From Glutinoglossum americanum (lineage: Eukaryota > Ascomycota > Geoglossomycetes > Geoglossales > Geoglossaceae): a DNA stretch of 64,000 bases. The position numbers were made by a program, and so were the translations under genes. The notes beneath the pieces were generated by a model. The model did no database searches. It was not told the DNA's origin and worked only from the letters and a program-made list of their open reading frames with translations. The stretch lies in assembly GCA_020080175.1 (NCBI GenBank), contig JAGHQL010000013.1, positions 1-64,000 of the forward strand, read 5' to 3'. This document shows, piece by piece, positions 20,400-32,500 of the stretch (within the stretch, counting starts at the first letter, position 1; each line of letters starts with the position of its first letter).

Positions 20400-21275
20400 A
20401 TGAAGCTCAATATTTCCTACCCGGCCAACGGGTCCCAGAAACTGATTGAAGTTGAAGAGGAACGTAAACTGCGTGTTTTCATGGAGCGCCGTATGGGTCA
20501 AGAAGTACTAGGCGACACTGTCGGTGATGAATTCAAGGGCTACGTCTTCCGCATCACTGGTGGAAATGACAAGCAAGGCTTCCCGATGAAGCAGGGCGTT
20601 ATGCACCCTACTCGTGTCCGTCTTTTGCTGTCTGACGGCCACTCGTGCTATCGCCCGCGTCGGACTGGTGAACGCAAGAGAAAGTCCGTGAGAGGCTGCA
20701 TCGTGGGCATGGACCTAGCAGTGTTGTCTCTGGCCATTGTCAAACAAGGTGAAGCCGAGATCCCAGGGTTGACGGATGTGGTACATCCAAAACGGCTAGG
20801 ACCGAAGCGTGCTACGAAGATCAGACGGTTTTTTGGTTTGAGCAAGGACGATGATGTAGGCTTGTCCTCAGGCCTTTGCATAGCCTAGATGCCTCTACCT
20901 CTAGCGCTTTAAGGCACAGAGGCTAATTGATCACCTTTGCTCGGTTCAGGTTCGCAAATTCGTCATCCGCCGCGAAGTCCAGCCCAAGGGCGAGGGAAAG
21001 AAACCTTACACCAAAGCCCCCAAAATCCAACGCCTTGTCACCCCCCAACGTCTCCAACGCAAGCGCCACCGGGTCGCTCTCAAACGGCGCCATGCCGAGG
21101 CCTCCAAGGATGCTGCTGTACGTACTCCCTCGGCGTTTCGACTTCAAGCTAAAATACATGTTTCTAACATCTATCTTAGAATGACTATGCACAGCTCCTC
21201 GCCAAGCGCGTCGCAGAAGAGAAGGCAAAGAAGACCGAGCTCCGGAAGCGGAGAGCGAGTTCGATGAGGAAATAG
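20400..21275 (+). CDS. RPS6: 40S ribosomal protein eS6
   Basis: Exons are 20400-20855, 20950-21117 and 21180-21275, all joins phase 0, giving 239 residues. It starts [20 protein letters not shown] and has [20 protein letters not shown] and [17 protein letters not shown], the eS6 signature. It continues through [20 protein letters not shown] into the basic C-terminal helix. The end, [12 protein letters not shown], keeps the RRxSS sequence that is the phosphorylation site of fungal eS6, targeted by TOR-linked AGC kinases in yeast. Introns are GTAGGC...TTCAG (94 bp) and GTACGT...CTTAG (62 bp). It is a structural protein of the small subunit. Confidence 0.96.
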
Positions 21276-21646
21276 CCGGCAGTTGTTTCGTAGGGTGTTG
21301 GAGATGTATTACAAGGGACTCTACGCGCCACCTGGGGTGCTACTGATAGCCTTCATGACATATGTTGTCGCGGCCATGGGTATGTCTCCTGTCACGTAGA
21401 GGGAAAGCAGCTCCAAAATTCAATCTGTGGTTCTGACTAATGAGAACTGATTATTTGTTCATGTTCCCTTTACAATATCGGATCGTAAATGATGATGTAT
21501 AGACTGAGGTAACCGCTCAACTCCGGGTACCTGCAGAGACCAAAGTCGAGGCATTCTTACTTGCGCCCCTTCTAAATACATGATTCCTTGAACGCCGATA
21601 ATGGAACACCAAAAAGCATCAATTACCTGCCACCCCTTTAAAAGCC
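21276..21646. other. Convergent spacer, no gene
   Basis: About 370 bp lie between the convergent eS6 and PRPP synthetase stops. No coding frame or repeat is seen. Confidence 0.4.
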
Positions 21647-22848
21647 TCACCCCATAGGCGCATGGCTAAAAAGAAACGACACACTCTCCCCGTTGTGTGT
21701 CCTCCTACACGCCTCTGCAAGCTATATAACACAATCGGTCAGCATACCAGCCTCGTAGCTTGGAAATTTCCCAACTCACTGTAGGACTAATGTCAATTGT
21801 ATCTAGCCTTGGGCATAGCTCCTTCTTCCCCTCATGTGGCACCGTATTTGTAACCACGATTCTAGATAACTTGCTCCCATTCAGCACCTCTATCGCCCTC
21901 CCACTCAGGATGCCATGCGTGACAATTGCTACTACCTCCTTAGCTCGATGCTGCATAACAGTGTCGGCAGCCTTGACAAGTGTGCCACATGTATCTGCCA
22001 TGTCATCGACCAGAATGGCAATCTTGCCTTCGACATCACCAACGAGCACCATGCGAGAGACTTCATTGGGGCGGGCTCGTTCCTTGTGGATGAGCGCAAA
22101 TGCAAGGTCTAAACGATCGGCGATGGCAGTAGCTCTATTTCAAGAGCTAAATCAGTAAAATATCCTTTCGTAGGAAACCGGCAAAGCCATAAATACCGTT
22201 TTGCGCCCCCAGCATCCGGACTGACAATAACCGCATTTCGATAGTCGAAATTTTCCCTGATATACCTAAGGGTGCTAGGTTCTGCATACAGATTGTCGAC
22301 AGGCACGTTGAAGAACCCCTGTATCTGGCTAGCATGTAGGTCCATTGTGATTACATGATTGCATCCGGCAGTCTGCAGCATGTTTGCAATCAGCTTTGCG
22401 GAGATGGGCGCCCGGGACTTGTCCTTCTTGTCCTGTCGGGCGTATGGGAAATTAGGTATGACAGCTGTGATCCGTCGGGCACTGGCGGTCTTGCAGGCGT
22501 TAATCATTATCAGCAGTTCCATGAGACCGTCGTTAATCTCGCCAGGTGCAGTCGACTGAAGTATAAAGACTAGTATTTGAATTTAGATATTAGCATTGTC
22601 ATTTCTGACGCCAGCACTAGCTCAACTGACCGTCTTCATCCCGCACAGATTCACCGATCGTGACAGATGTCTCCTGATTCGAGTACTGGAGGACCATGAT
22701 CTTCGTCAACTCGATACCCAACCTATAGCAATCGCCATCAACTTTTATGTCCTGTGACTTTCGCTGACCAAACTTACCGATTAGCCACAAGCTTAGCTAG
22801 TTGAGGGTGGCTGTTACCCGTTAGTAGTTTTATAGAGTTGGTCGCCAT
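21647..22848 (-). CDS. Ribose-phosphate pyrophosphokinase (PRPP synthetase)
   Basis: There are five exons: 22848-22778, 22722-22631, 22569-22197, 22134-21780 and 21721-21647. They give 321 residues, the usual length of the short PRPP synthetases. It starts [20 protein letters not shown]. The ATP/ribose-5-phosphate region has [18 protein letters not shown] and [20 protein letters not shown]. The PRPP loop is [13 protein letters not shown]. The last intron (GTGAGT...TATAG) must be removed to obtain the conserved end [18 protein letters not shown]; reading through it gives an unrelated tail. The enzyme makes PRPP from ribose 5-phosphate and ATP for purine, pyrimidine, His and Trp synthesis, in the cytosol. 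Fungi carry several paralogues, and I cannot say which one this is. Confidence 0.94.
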
Positions 22849-23505
22849 CGTAAGCGTTCTTTGAATCCCAGATAACACGCTAGAAAGAGAGAGAGAGAGA
22901 GCCTATGTGTAGAGGGCATACAATGGCGGGAGACCGTGTAGAGCAGGCTAGCTTTAATTAGGTTGTGGAGGTTCTCACTTTTAAGTTTAGTGAGAAGTTG
23001 TAGCGGAATTTGCCGAGGCCCATAAAATTCTTGTCATGCGATCGAGTTACGATGCAGTGGTCGGAATCAGTACCTGCAAGCGTGCCATCTATTGGATTAT
23101 CGAAACTACCGAAACTACAAAGTACATACAGCCACGCATCCCCTTGAGACGGCAGAAAAATGCAGCGAAGCCATTAAAAAGAGTGCCCAGGTGTGGCTAG
23201 AAACGGCCTGCACGTCGTCCTAACTATTGTCACCTAGTCCTTTTCAACTGTCTCCCCACATCCCCGACCTCCGTAGGCTGGAAGAAGTCGTGGCCTGCAA
23301 GCGAAAATTAGGGGAAATAATGCCAGGGAAATGTAGACCACACCCTGAAAACACCATGTGGAGCAGCAGACAACAGTGGAATACATGAAGAAAGCTTGGC
23401 GCCCATGAAATGCTTGCTGAATGCCTGCCATAACCCATCTGTGCTCGTGAGTGAAGAAAAAAAGTACATGCAATTTTTGCTCTCTCGCAGAACAGCTACC
23501 ACGAC
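22849..23505. other. Spacer between PRPP synthetase and TOM1, no gene
   Basis: This stretch includes the PRPP synthetase promoter, with a GA dinucleotide run at about 22887-22902, and the 3' flank of TOM1. No convincing ORF is present. Confidence 0.4.
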
Positions 23506-26500
23506 TCATGCGAAGCCAAAGTATTCGCTTCCTGCAGTTATTGCGGTATAGAGAAGCTGCCTAAGAGTCTCGTAGCTCTCATATTCTGGAAGATCTAGTT
23601 CTGCGAATGAGGTGAGCTATGATGTAGGATATGCCAACGTGCAGAAGGGTGAGCTTACGATTGAAGCAGGTATGAGAACTCGGCAATCTATCCTTATTTC
23701 CGTAGTCCCTATGAATATTGAATCTGCTGAAACCATTCATGCCTTCAAGCTCCTTGAAGCCGTTCAGTGGGACTTTACTAGTGCCCGTAACAAACTGAAG
23801 CAGTTTAGCACGCTCTTCCTTGTCAAACGACCGGACAGCTCTCCAAAACCACTGAATCTGCGGCGATGAAGCGGAGTAGTTGTGGTACTCTGTGTTATTT
23901 TTCCAGTCATCTACGTCAACATCAGGTAGGCCAGAGATGAGGAGTTCTAGTTCCTGTTCATCGAAGATCGAAATCAACTCGGCTGGGACGATGTCATGGA
24001 ACCCTTAAGGACGCCGGTTAGCATGTATCGAAGAAAGGATAATGCAGGGAGAAACATACCATTCAAGAAATGTTCGAGTTGCTCCTGCACAGAGCCAGTT
24101 AACCGGTACTCCACTACCAATCTTACATACTCGTGTTTATTTTCTTCAGTCACAGGTGTATTGTGACCGTCGGGAATGAGATCAATAGTCTGACTCTCCC
24201 CAAAAGCGTCCGTTTCGACCGAAAAAGTCTCAGTAATGATGTCAGTAATGTCATTCTCTAGCATCCATACGAGCGATTTATAGTAGTCGAGGTCAAGCGT
24301 CTCCATGTCCTTGATAGAGACTGGCTTGCCTAGGATCCGCTTGTACACAGCTCTGCTGAAATGGCAGTCCAGAACACGTCCTTCATACAATGCCTTACCA
24401 ATAATCCGGCCGATGAATTTGAAGAAGCTGAAATGTTCGGTGTTGACGCCGCTCAGGCGATTTGGGTGAAATGTCGTTCGATCAGAGGCCACAGGAGTGA
24501 AGAGTGCATAATCCGGGTTGAACATTTGTCGGGATAGGACTTGGAACCACTCTCGAGTGACGCCACCAGCGTCTACGCCTTCCTCACCATGAAAGCGAAT
24601 GCTTAATTTACCGTACTTCATCTCGTCACTATTCTTGTAATACATGGATTTGTATGAGTCCAGGAAAACCTGATCTCGGCGGACGTTGAGCTGTAAAGCC
24701 GGAACAGATTGTCTTGTCTCAGCCCCGCGAGGATGCAGGCGTCGGCTGAAGTAGTTACGCTTGTTGTCAAACTCCAAGACCTTAGGGTTCTTAACAAGTA
24801 GCGAGAAAGTACCACTCATGAGCTTAGGGTTTTGCCGAACCAAGTCGTTCAAAATCTTGCGATGATCTTCAGTGAAAGTGAAGAATAGACTCTCCATTCT
24901 TGACTCCGGGGGAGGGCTGGCAATGGCGAAGTGTTCTTTCTGTGCTCTTGAAATGGGAGAATCTTTCAATGTCGTGTTCTTGCAGACAACCATCAATGCT
25001 TCGATTAAGGGGAGAAGAATTGTGGCCACATTCAGCATATTCTCGCGCTGGCGGATAGCGCTCAAACATTCGCTCAACTTGGCCCAAAGAGGACTGAAAA
25101 TGGGGTTCTCGTATAGTGATGTTAGGAGATCCTCCTTCTGCTTTGAAGAATCGTCATCGGCTTCTTTTCCCTTGTCGGCGGGTCTTCCTTTGCCGTCTGC
25201 TTTCTTGGGATCAAAGAGATAATCAAGAGCCGTAAGCACTCGTAGTAACTTAGCCTGGTCGGAGCTGGCTGGGGAAAACTTAGCAAGGGCCATCCCCTGG
25301 ACATCTGTGCCGGTCTCAGCACTCTTGATTTGCGGCACTAAATCCTCCAGAGCTTGAAGAATAGACTGTCCGAGAGATTGCGCTTGGCGAACTAGCTCCT
25401 TGCCGAATATCTCTTTAGCCTCAGGAATGGCCGACAGATTGTTGATTGTTGAGAGTGTCTCCCTGAATGTTTTTGCGCTGCATTCTCGCGCTGCAAGAAT
25501 GTTGATTACTAGTCGTAGGTTGTGTTCGGGGACTACTGGCGGAAGAGGCATGCGTACTTTCTTCGCCTCCTGATGATCAGTGATTGTCTTTTCGTCCGAC
25601 TTGGAGTCAGAGCCAGATGGTTCAATAGTGTCACCAGTTGCTGGTGCATCGGGGACAGTAATGTCTGCCGGCTCGGAACTCGTAGCTGCGGAGTTGTTGC
25701 CGGCAGCTGGGCTGCTAGTTTCTAGTGTCTGGACTAATTCCTCGGCAGGCGGAATAGCCGTGTTTTCAGTTTGAGCAGCAGGTTCGGATGACACTCCTTC
25801 CTTTAGTGCCTCGCCAGGCTTTTCCTTCTCTTTTCTGTGTAGCATCATAAGCGGCTGGGTGATGCTGTTAAGGAGGCTCGATAGTTGCTCCATAACGCTT
25901 GAGTTTTCCATGATCAGCTTCCTATCGAGAAGACTGAGCAGAGAATTTAGGGCAAACTTTGAAGCTCTGTTTTCTTTGCCTTTGCCTTTCCGGCTTACAG
26001 ATCGCTTAAGGCCCACCGGAGCCTCGTGTTCAGTCAGGAAGAATGAGGGGATCTGACGGTTCCACTGAGTGAGGAACACCAAAGATGCTAGACATTGTTG
26101 GACGACCATTAGAGGTGACATTTCACTATTGTTTTGAGGATATTGAATGTTTAGAGCACGTTTGAGTGACTGGGGGGTCTTTTGCAATGCTGGTTGTCGA
26201 GCGCGAAGTGAAAGGTGGGCAAAGCTTCGCTCGACTGCGCTCATGTCCGCACTGCCATCCTGCAAAATTGACAACAGAAGGCTGACAACTTCTGCACGAT
26301 TTTGCCGGTTCTCACAAATATTTTGTAAGATCCCATTGAGAGTTTGCCGGGCACTGCCTTGTTGAGGAATGAACATCAACCTTAGTAGTGTCGCAACACC
26401 CGCTTTATCAAGCATTTGCACAATAGCCTTCCGCTGGGGCTTCTTACTCGGCTGGTCAGAGGATCGGTGATTGTCAACTTCGAGACCACGCGCACGACCC

Positions 26501-29500
26501 TGACGTGGTATGAACTGGCTGAGCCGAGCATCCCCACGAAGAGCATTTGCTTCCGCAGCTATCGCTTGAGGCAGTTGAGCTAGAACTTCTTCATCTTGTT
26601 CAAGCAAAACAGCCTGTCGAAGGCCCGGGTCAAGCGAAGCCAAGAATGTAGGAACATCAATGTCGGCAGGCTGAGCGGGCTCGCCATTTGCCTGAGCTCT
26701 CCTCCGTGCTTCTTCCCGTTCACGGCGGCGCCTATCTTGTGCCTCTTGTTGTAAGATCTCCTCCCGAATGTCGTCCGGTAATGCCTCTAGGAATTCCTGG
26801 CTTATCTCACTTGGCTGTTCGCCAGAAGAAGCTGCCTGCTGACGTCTCTCCTGGATTTGTTGCATAAGAACCTCTTCTCGAAGGTCTTCCGGAAGAGCCT
26901 CGAGAAACCCAGGGTCAATGTCCATTCCTGTTATGTCGAGTTCCCGGCCACGAACCATAGTAACAGCCCGGGGCGCGGGGATCTCAGACGGACCAGCCTC
27001 TACAGCAGGACTTGGATTTGTGGGGGCTTCATTCTGTGTAGGCTCAATACCTTCCATTGGCTGGCCATCACTCGGTTCCTCGGCAGCTTGACCAGAGCCT
27101 TCTACAATAGTTTCCCCTTCCTGCGCTCGTGCTACCGCCGCCTCAGCTTCTACCGCCGCTTTTGCCGCCGCCTCACGCTCTTCAGTCTCTTTCTTCTCCT
27201 TTTCTTCTTTCTCCGCCTTTTCCTTAGCTATCCGTGCTTCTTCGAGCTGCCTCGCTCGTTCTTCCTCAAGTTTGCGTGCTTCTTCTTCGGCTTTCTGTTT
27301 GCGGATCCTCTCTTCCTCGATGGCAGGCGGCACCAAGACCGAAAGGAGAGCGGTTAACACGCGGTGAGCCTTTTCGGTATGAAGCGAGCCATAGAGAAGG
27401 CGAGCTTCTTCTTGCCATCTGACACTAGTGACAGTAGGAACGAAACTAACCGCCGTCGCTGGATCATCCCGAGATGAGCGAGCAATTTCTTGTGGAGCCC
27501 CATGCCGTATCCCAAGTAAGGCTCGGACCTCAGGAGGAACCACGCCGCCTGGACCTGCCTGGATGCTCAAATGAAAAGCAGCATGGCGGTGTGGGAGAAG
27601 AGCAGGGTTCGAATTCAGGACGTCAATTAGGTTGTTAAGCATCGATACCGGTCCAGAGTTGAGTATCCCCCGTCGACCGTCAACAGCGTTGATTGCGTGA
27701 ACCCAATCACTCATTGCTTCATGACGTCGATGTACATGTCTCCCGGGTACTGGAGTAGGAGTAGCGCCGCGTTGAAGGAGTGGATTGATGCCATCGTCGG
27801 TCCCACGTGTAGCAAGTCCAGGTCTATGCGCTCGGTATGCTAAGACCGACTATGAGATTACAATTCCACAGGAAAAAATTGGGGCACCTACCAAGAGACC
27901 CTGGGTCGCGAGGCCCCCCCAAAGAGTACCATTGGTTAGGCGTACGATGGTGGTGATGGTGCCCCCGTGTCACGAGGGGTGCATCGCCATCTGCATCCCA
28001 GCCCCAGGGCAAGATAGGCAAGCCAGCGTCTTCATCTGCAGGGCTTAGTATGTGTAAGGAGGATCTTAGAAGAACAAACATACCCTCAAATTCAGGCCCC
28101 TCCTCATAAATTAGGTCTTCGTCATCCATATCTTCATCCTCGTCTTCCTCTTCTGAGAGATCTTCAGTATATTCAGTAACGACAGACATAATATTAAGGG
28201 ATAGATACTCAATCTCACCTTCGTCGTCTTGCATATCATCTTCCATGTAACCCTCTGGATCTAATTCCATGTCAATGTCATGCTCCATCTGCTGAACCGC
28301 ATGCTGAAGTCCATTTTCTCCCTCCAAAGCACGGACAATATGGTGTAATGGGCTATCGTGTAATCCATGCACTACAATATCTTCATCAAGCTCTCCATTT
28401 CCCTCGAAATCTTCTTCGTCATCATCGCTCTGCCATTCTTCGTCTTCATCTCCTGCACCATCGAAGTTCTCATCCCCGTCATCTCCGTCAATCTCGTCAA
28501 TAACTTCTATCTCCTCGCCTTCATCCATTTCATCGGAATCATCAGAATCATCTTCATCCGTGCCATCATCTTCCTCAGGATTTATAACAACCTCAACATC
28601 AACACCAACGGTGCTAGGCAGTCCTTCCATTACATCTATCTCTTCATCTTCATCGCTGACGATATCGCCGTTGTCGCCAGGCATTTCTTCGTCATAATCC
28701 ATCTCGTCACCGTATTCGTCATCATACATTTCTTCGTCTCCTGCTGGCCAGTTAGAAAAGCAACGGTACGAATATCTATGCATTTAAACAGATCGCTTAC
28801 CATCTGATGACTCTGAATCAGTCTCATCCTCCCGGCCAGGCTCAAATAGGCCTAGCGTGGAGTTGCGGAAGAGATCAGGGGTTTCCTCGCGAATACCCTC
28901 CGAATCAGACACCGAAGATGACGCTGTGGAGATTTCAGTCTCATCCTCCACCTGGCCTGGAGCCGTGGAGATGATCGAGGATTCGCTCATATCAATTGCA
29001 GTCTGGGTAAGCAATTTGAGAGGACGCAGAATATATTTAACTGCCCGCTTCGCTCCAGGAAAGTTCAAGTCGATATCAGCAAGTGAATTTGTAAATGCCG
29101 AGATAAAGTTTTTCTCGAACATAATCTTAGCCAACTGCTTTTGAGAAGATAGGAGCATATCCGCGCTAACACTACCACCGCCAGAGTTTGGTCTCCCAGT
29201 CAACATCCGATTGAAAAGATCAGCAATATTCAGCATGCGCGCATATTTCGCATCCAGAGCCTCACCAGACGCGCTAGCATCCTTATAGGCTTTCAGTGTG
29301 TGCTCCAAAACGAATTTTCGCACATAGAGTAGATCGGACTCTTCTTCTAGTTCTGCAAGGTCGCGGGCCTTGTATCCTCGCTCGCCAGTTTTAGAGGTCA
29401 ACGAAACAATGACAGATATTGCCCAATTAGAAGTTGAATACTTCTTGCGGAACGTCGTATCCTCGCTATGATTGAGACTGCCGACAGGTATCAAGTCGTT

Positions 29501-32500
29501 CAGGAGGTAGTTGAGCACGCCCGAGCGCGGCTTTGAAGGAGTGTTAGGCTGGGGTAGTCCTTTGCGAGAAAAATTGATAAACTCAATCTTCGTCCGGTTG
29601 TAGCACGACAGAAGCTCGGTAAGACACTGCAGGATGAAACAACGATATATGAAGATAGGATGTTGGTCAGCCTTGAACTCTTGTTTGTCCCCCTTCTTAG
29701 CTTCTAACGTAGAAACAGGAGCAGGTGTTGATGTTGATGTTGATAATGTGGTGTCTCCGTTGGTCATCTCCACATCAGTCTGCCCGGCTGGCGAAGCATT
29801 TTTCGGTGCCTCCTTAGCAATATCTTTGGCAACGGGTGCTGGTTCCTTGTCATCGGCTTCCTTGTACGACAATAGCTCGCAGAGCAAGTAGTGGATCACG
29901 CCATCCGGGTTTTCAACGACTGGAAGCTTTACTTCAACACCTTTATGTTTGTCAATGGTGTCCTTCCCATCCGTTTCATTGGTTACTTTCACTTCGTCTT
30001 TCTTTTCCGCTGAAATGGTTTCTTGTCCCTTGTCAGACGCATCCCCTTCCTCCGGAGCAACCTCCTCAGCGTCTTCAGACTGAGGCTTCTCCTCTTTCTT
30101 TAAGGCAAGGTGCTGGTGACGCGAGTTTGGATCGTATCTCACAAGCTTCATCTTCTCGTTGGTGACCTCGACAAATATCTCCGGATTTCGCAGAATCAGG
30201 TAGTAGAGGTGTCGTACGTAAGAAGAGGTATCCACCTGCCGAGACTCTCTCCTCGATTCATACCACGCGACAATATCGCTCCGCATAATATTTCTCAATG
30301 TATCGTCGTCCTCTATCACATGCCTTAGTATTAACATAATGGAACTCTGAATCCGGTCTGTGTTAATTCCAGCAAGTTGCTTAATCATCACAAAGAGGCG
30401 TTGTAAATTCCGCTTCTCACCAAGCTTGATTGCTAGTTCGCGGTGTCGAGTAAGGATAACCAGTGTTCGTGCAACGGAAAGAGCAAGAGTCTCGTCTTTT
30501 CCAATCTTAGGTAATACTTCAACGATGGCTTCAAAGAGCTCTGTTTGTGCAGAGAGAGGAATGAAGGCATCTGGAAGCTCTGCAACTGGAGTTGACGGTC
30601 TCTCACCGTCATTAGGCAGAGTCCACTTGATTTGCCGGGGCTGTGCTGCCTCTGAGAGGAGTTTCTCGACTATTAGAAGGATGTTCGCAATCCAGGGTGA
30701 AGATTCTTCAGCAGGTTGGCCAGGGAGTATCTTGATGAACCCCAATAGGATTGAGAAATTTTCCTTAAGTTCGTCACGGGTCGCATCATAAAACAGCTTA
30801 GTCTGTAATATCAATCCGAGGAGATGTGCATACGCAGCGATCTTTTTCCCTTGTGGCCGAAAATCCTCCTCCATTTGCAGAGATAATAGTGATTGCACGA
30901 GAGTCTCCCCGATCTCTTTGCGCATTTCATCAGCGAGGGTGGATTTCGATACGGCATTTTTAATTAAATCTGCCAACTCAAACGTGACATCGCTGTGAGC
31001 CGGGTTGTTAAGAACGTCAAGCGAACGGTCGATAAGCTGCTTCCGGATAGTTGCGCGGCGCTCATCCAGGTCATCCACTGTGACAACATCCGGCAATTTC
31101 CCCGCTTCTGTCGCCTTGCTTCCATCAGTAGATACCGCTGATCCGCCGTCCCCAACTTGATTTCCGACTCCACTACCAAGTCCGAGCTGGGGCGGCACAT
31201 TGATATTGCCTAACAGGTTGTCAATGCTCATAGCAAGCAAGCCCTCGTCGGGGGAGTCACCCTCTCCCGGCACACCAGGAGCTGGGGGCGGAGGCATGGT
31301 AGTCCGATCAGGTGAGCCATCGCTGCCTGCCTCTTCAATTTCAGCCTGAAGATTGTCTAAAAGTGCTGAATGACCCTCGGAAACCAATGGCAAGGGCAAA
31401 CTAGGCGCACCCTCCTCTGCACTGTCCACCATTTCTTGCAGCATGGCATCCGCATTCGGGACCGATGCTGCGGTTTGTTGTCTAGAAGATCTGTAGGCAG
31501 TTGGCGGTATTGGGTAGCGGTGAACACGTTTATGGTTAGACTGAGATGTACAATACTCCTGAGCCATTTGAAAGTTGTTGTTACACCGGAAAAGCGCCTC
31601 CCTCGCGAGGTCGTCAGCGAAACCAGCTGAGGTAAGGCTACGGACAAGGCCCATGTCCGGCTTGAGCTCTTTCGGAGTAGCTTTGCCACGCGGTGTGATC
31701 TTATCTGACCGCTTGTAGGCCCCATTCTCCCCATCACCTTCCAAAGTCGTTCGAAGAATGTCGATTAAACATTTGACTATAGAATTTGAAGCCTTGTCCA
31801 CAAAAAAGTCTGACTCCCACATCTTCTGGACTGTTGGTAGAATAGCCATTCGAAGCTCAACTAGGAATTGCGAAGGGTGGAAGTAATCGGGCTTGTCTTT
31901 ATCTCGATCTCGGGAAGAAATTGCCACAGTCTGGGTGGATTCATGCACATTCTTTGAGGATACGAGCTGCGAGAAAAGGGTGAGAATGATCTTAATCCCA
32001 CCGTAAGCAGAAGTCAAGCGCGCAGGACTATCCTTTTCTGAAGCTCTCTCAGGAGCTGGTTTCAGTTGTTCTTGGATCTCGACACAGAATTTATCTAAGA
32101 TCTCCTTTAGAACTTCAAAGCCGCCAGCCTTTCTAAATGCTTGTAGCACCAACGTGAGTGTCTGATGGTGAGGCCGCTCAATAGGACCTATATGAGTGAG
32201 TAATTAGCATGCACCTAGGTTCTTACTGGAGCATAAAACAAACCTTCTACCAACAGTTGCGATAGCGAGGTGAGCATAACGATCCAATAGGGATATTGCT
32301 CAGCTACCGAAGGATTAGTTTCCCGCCGCCATACCAACTGCTGCAGGAGGTTGCCTCCCAATGCGTCCGCAACAATAAATGCATTCTGTTTCTGGTAACT
32401 CTCTGGCGATCTCTTTGCAACCAACGCTCTAGCCAGCCCTTGGAAAAAGTTTGTGATAGACGAAGGTACCTGACTAAGTAAGTATCGAAGAGTGCGCACA

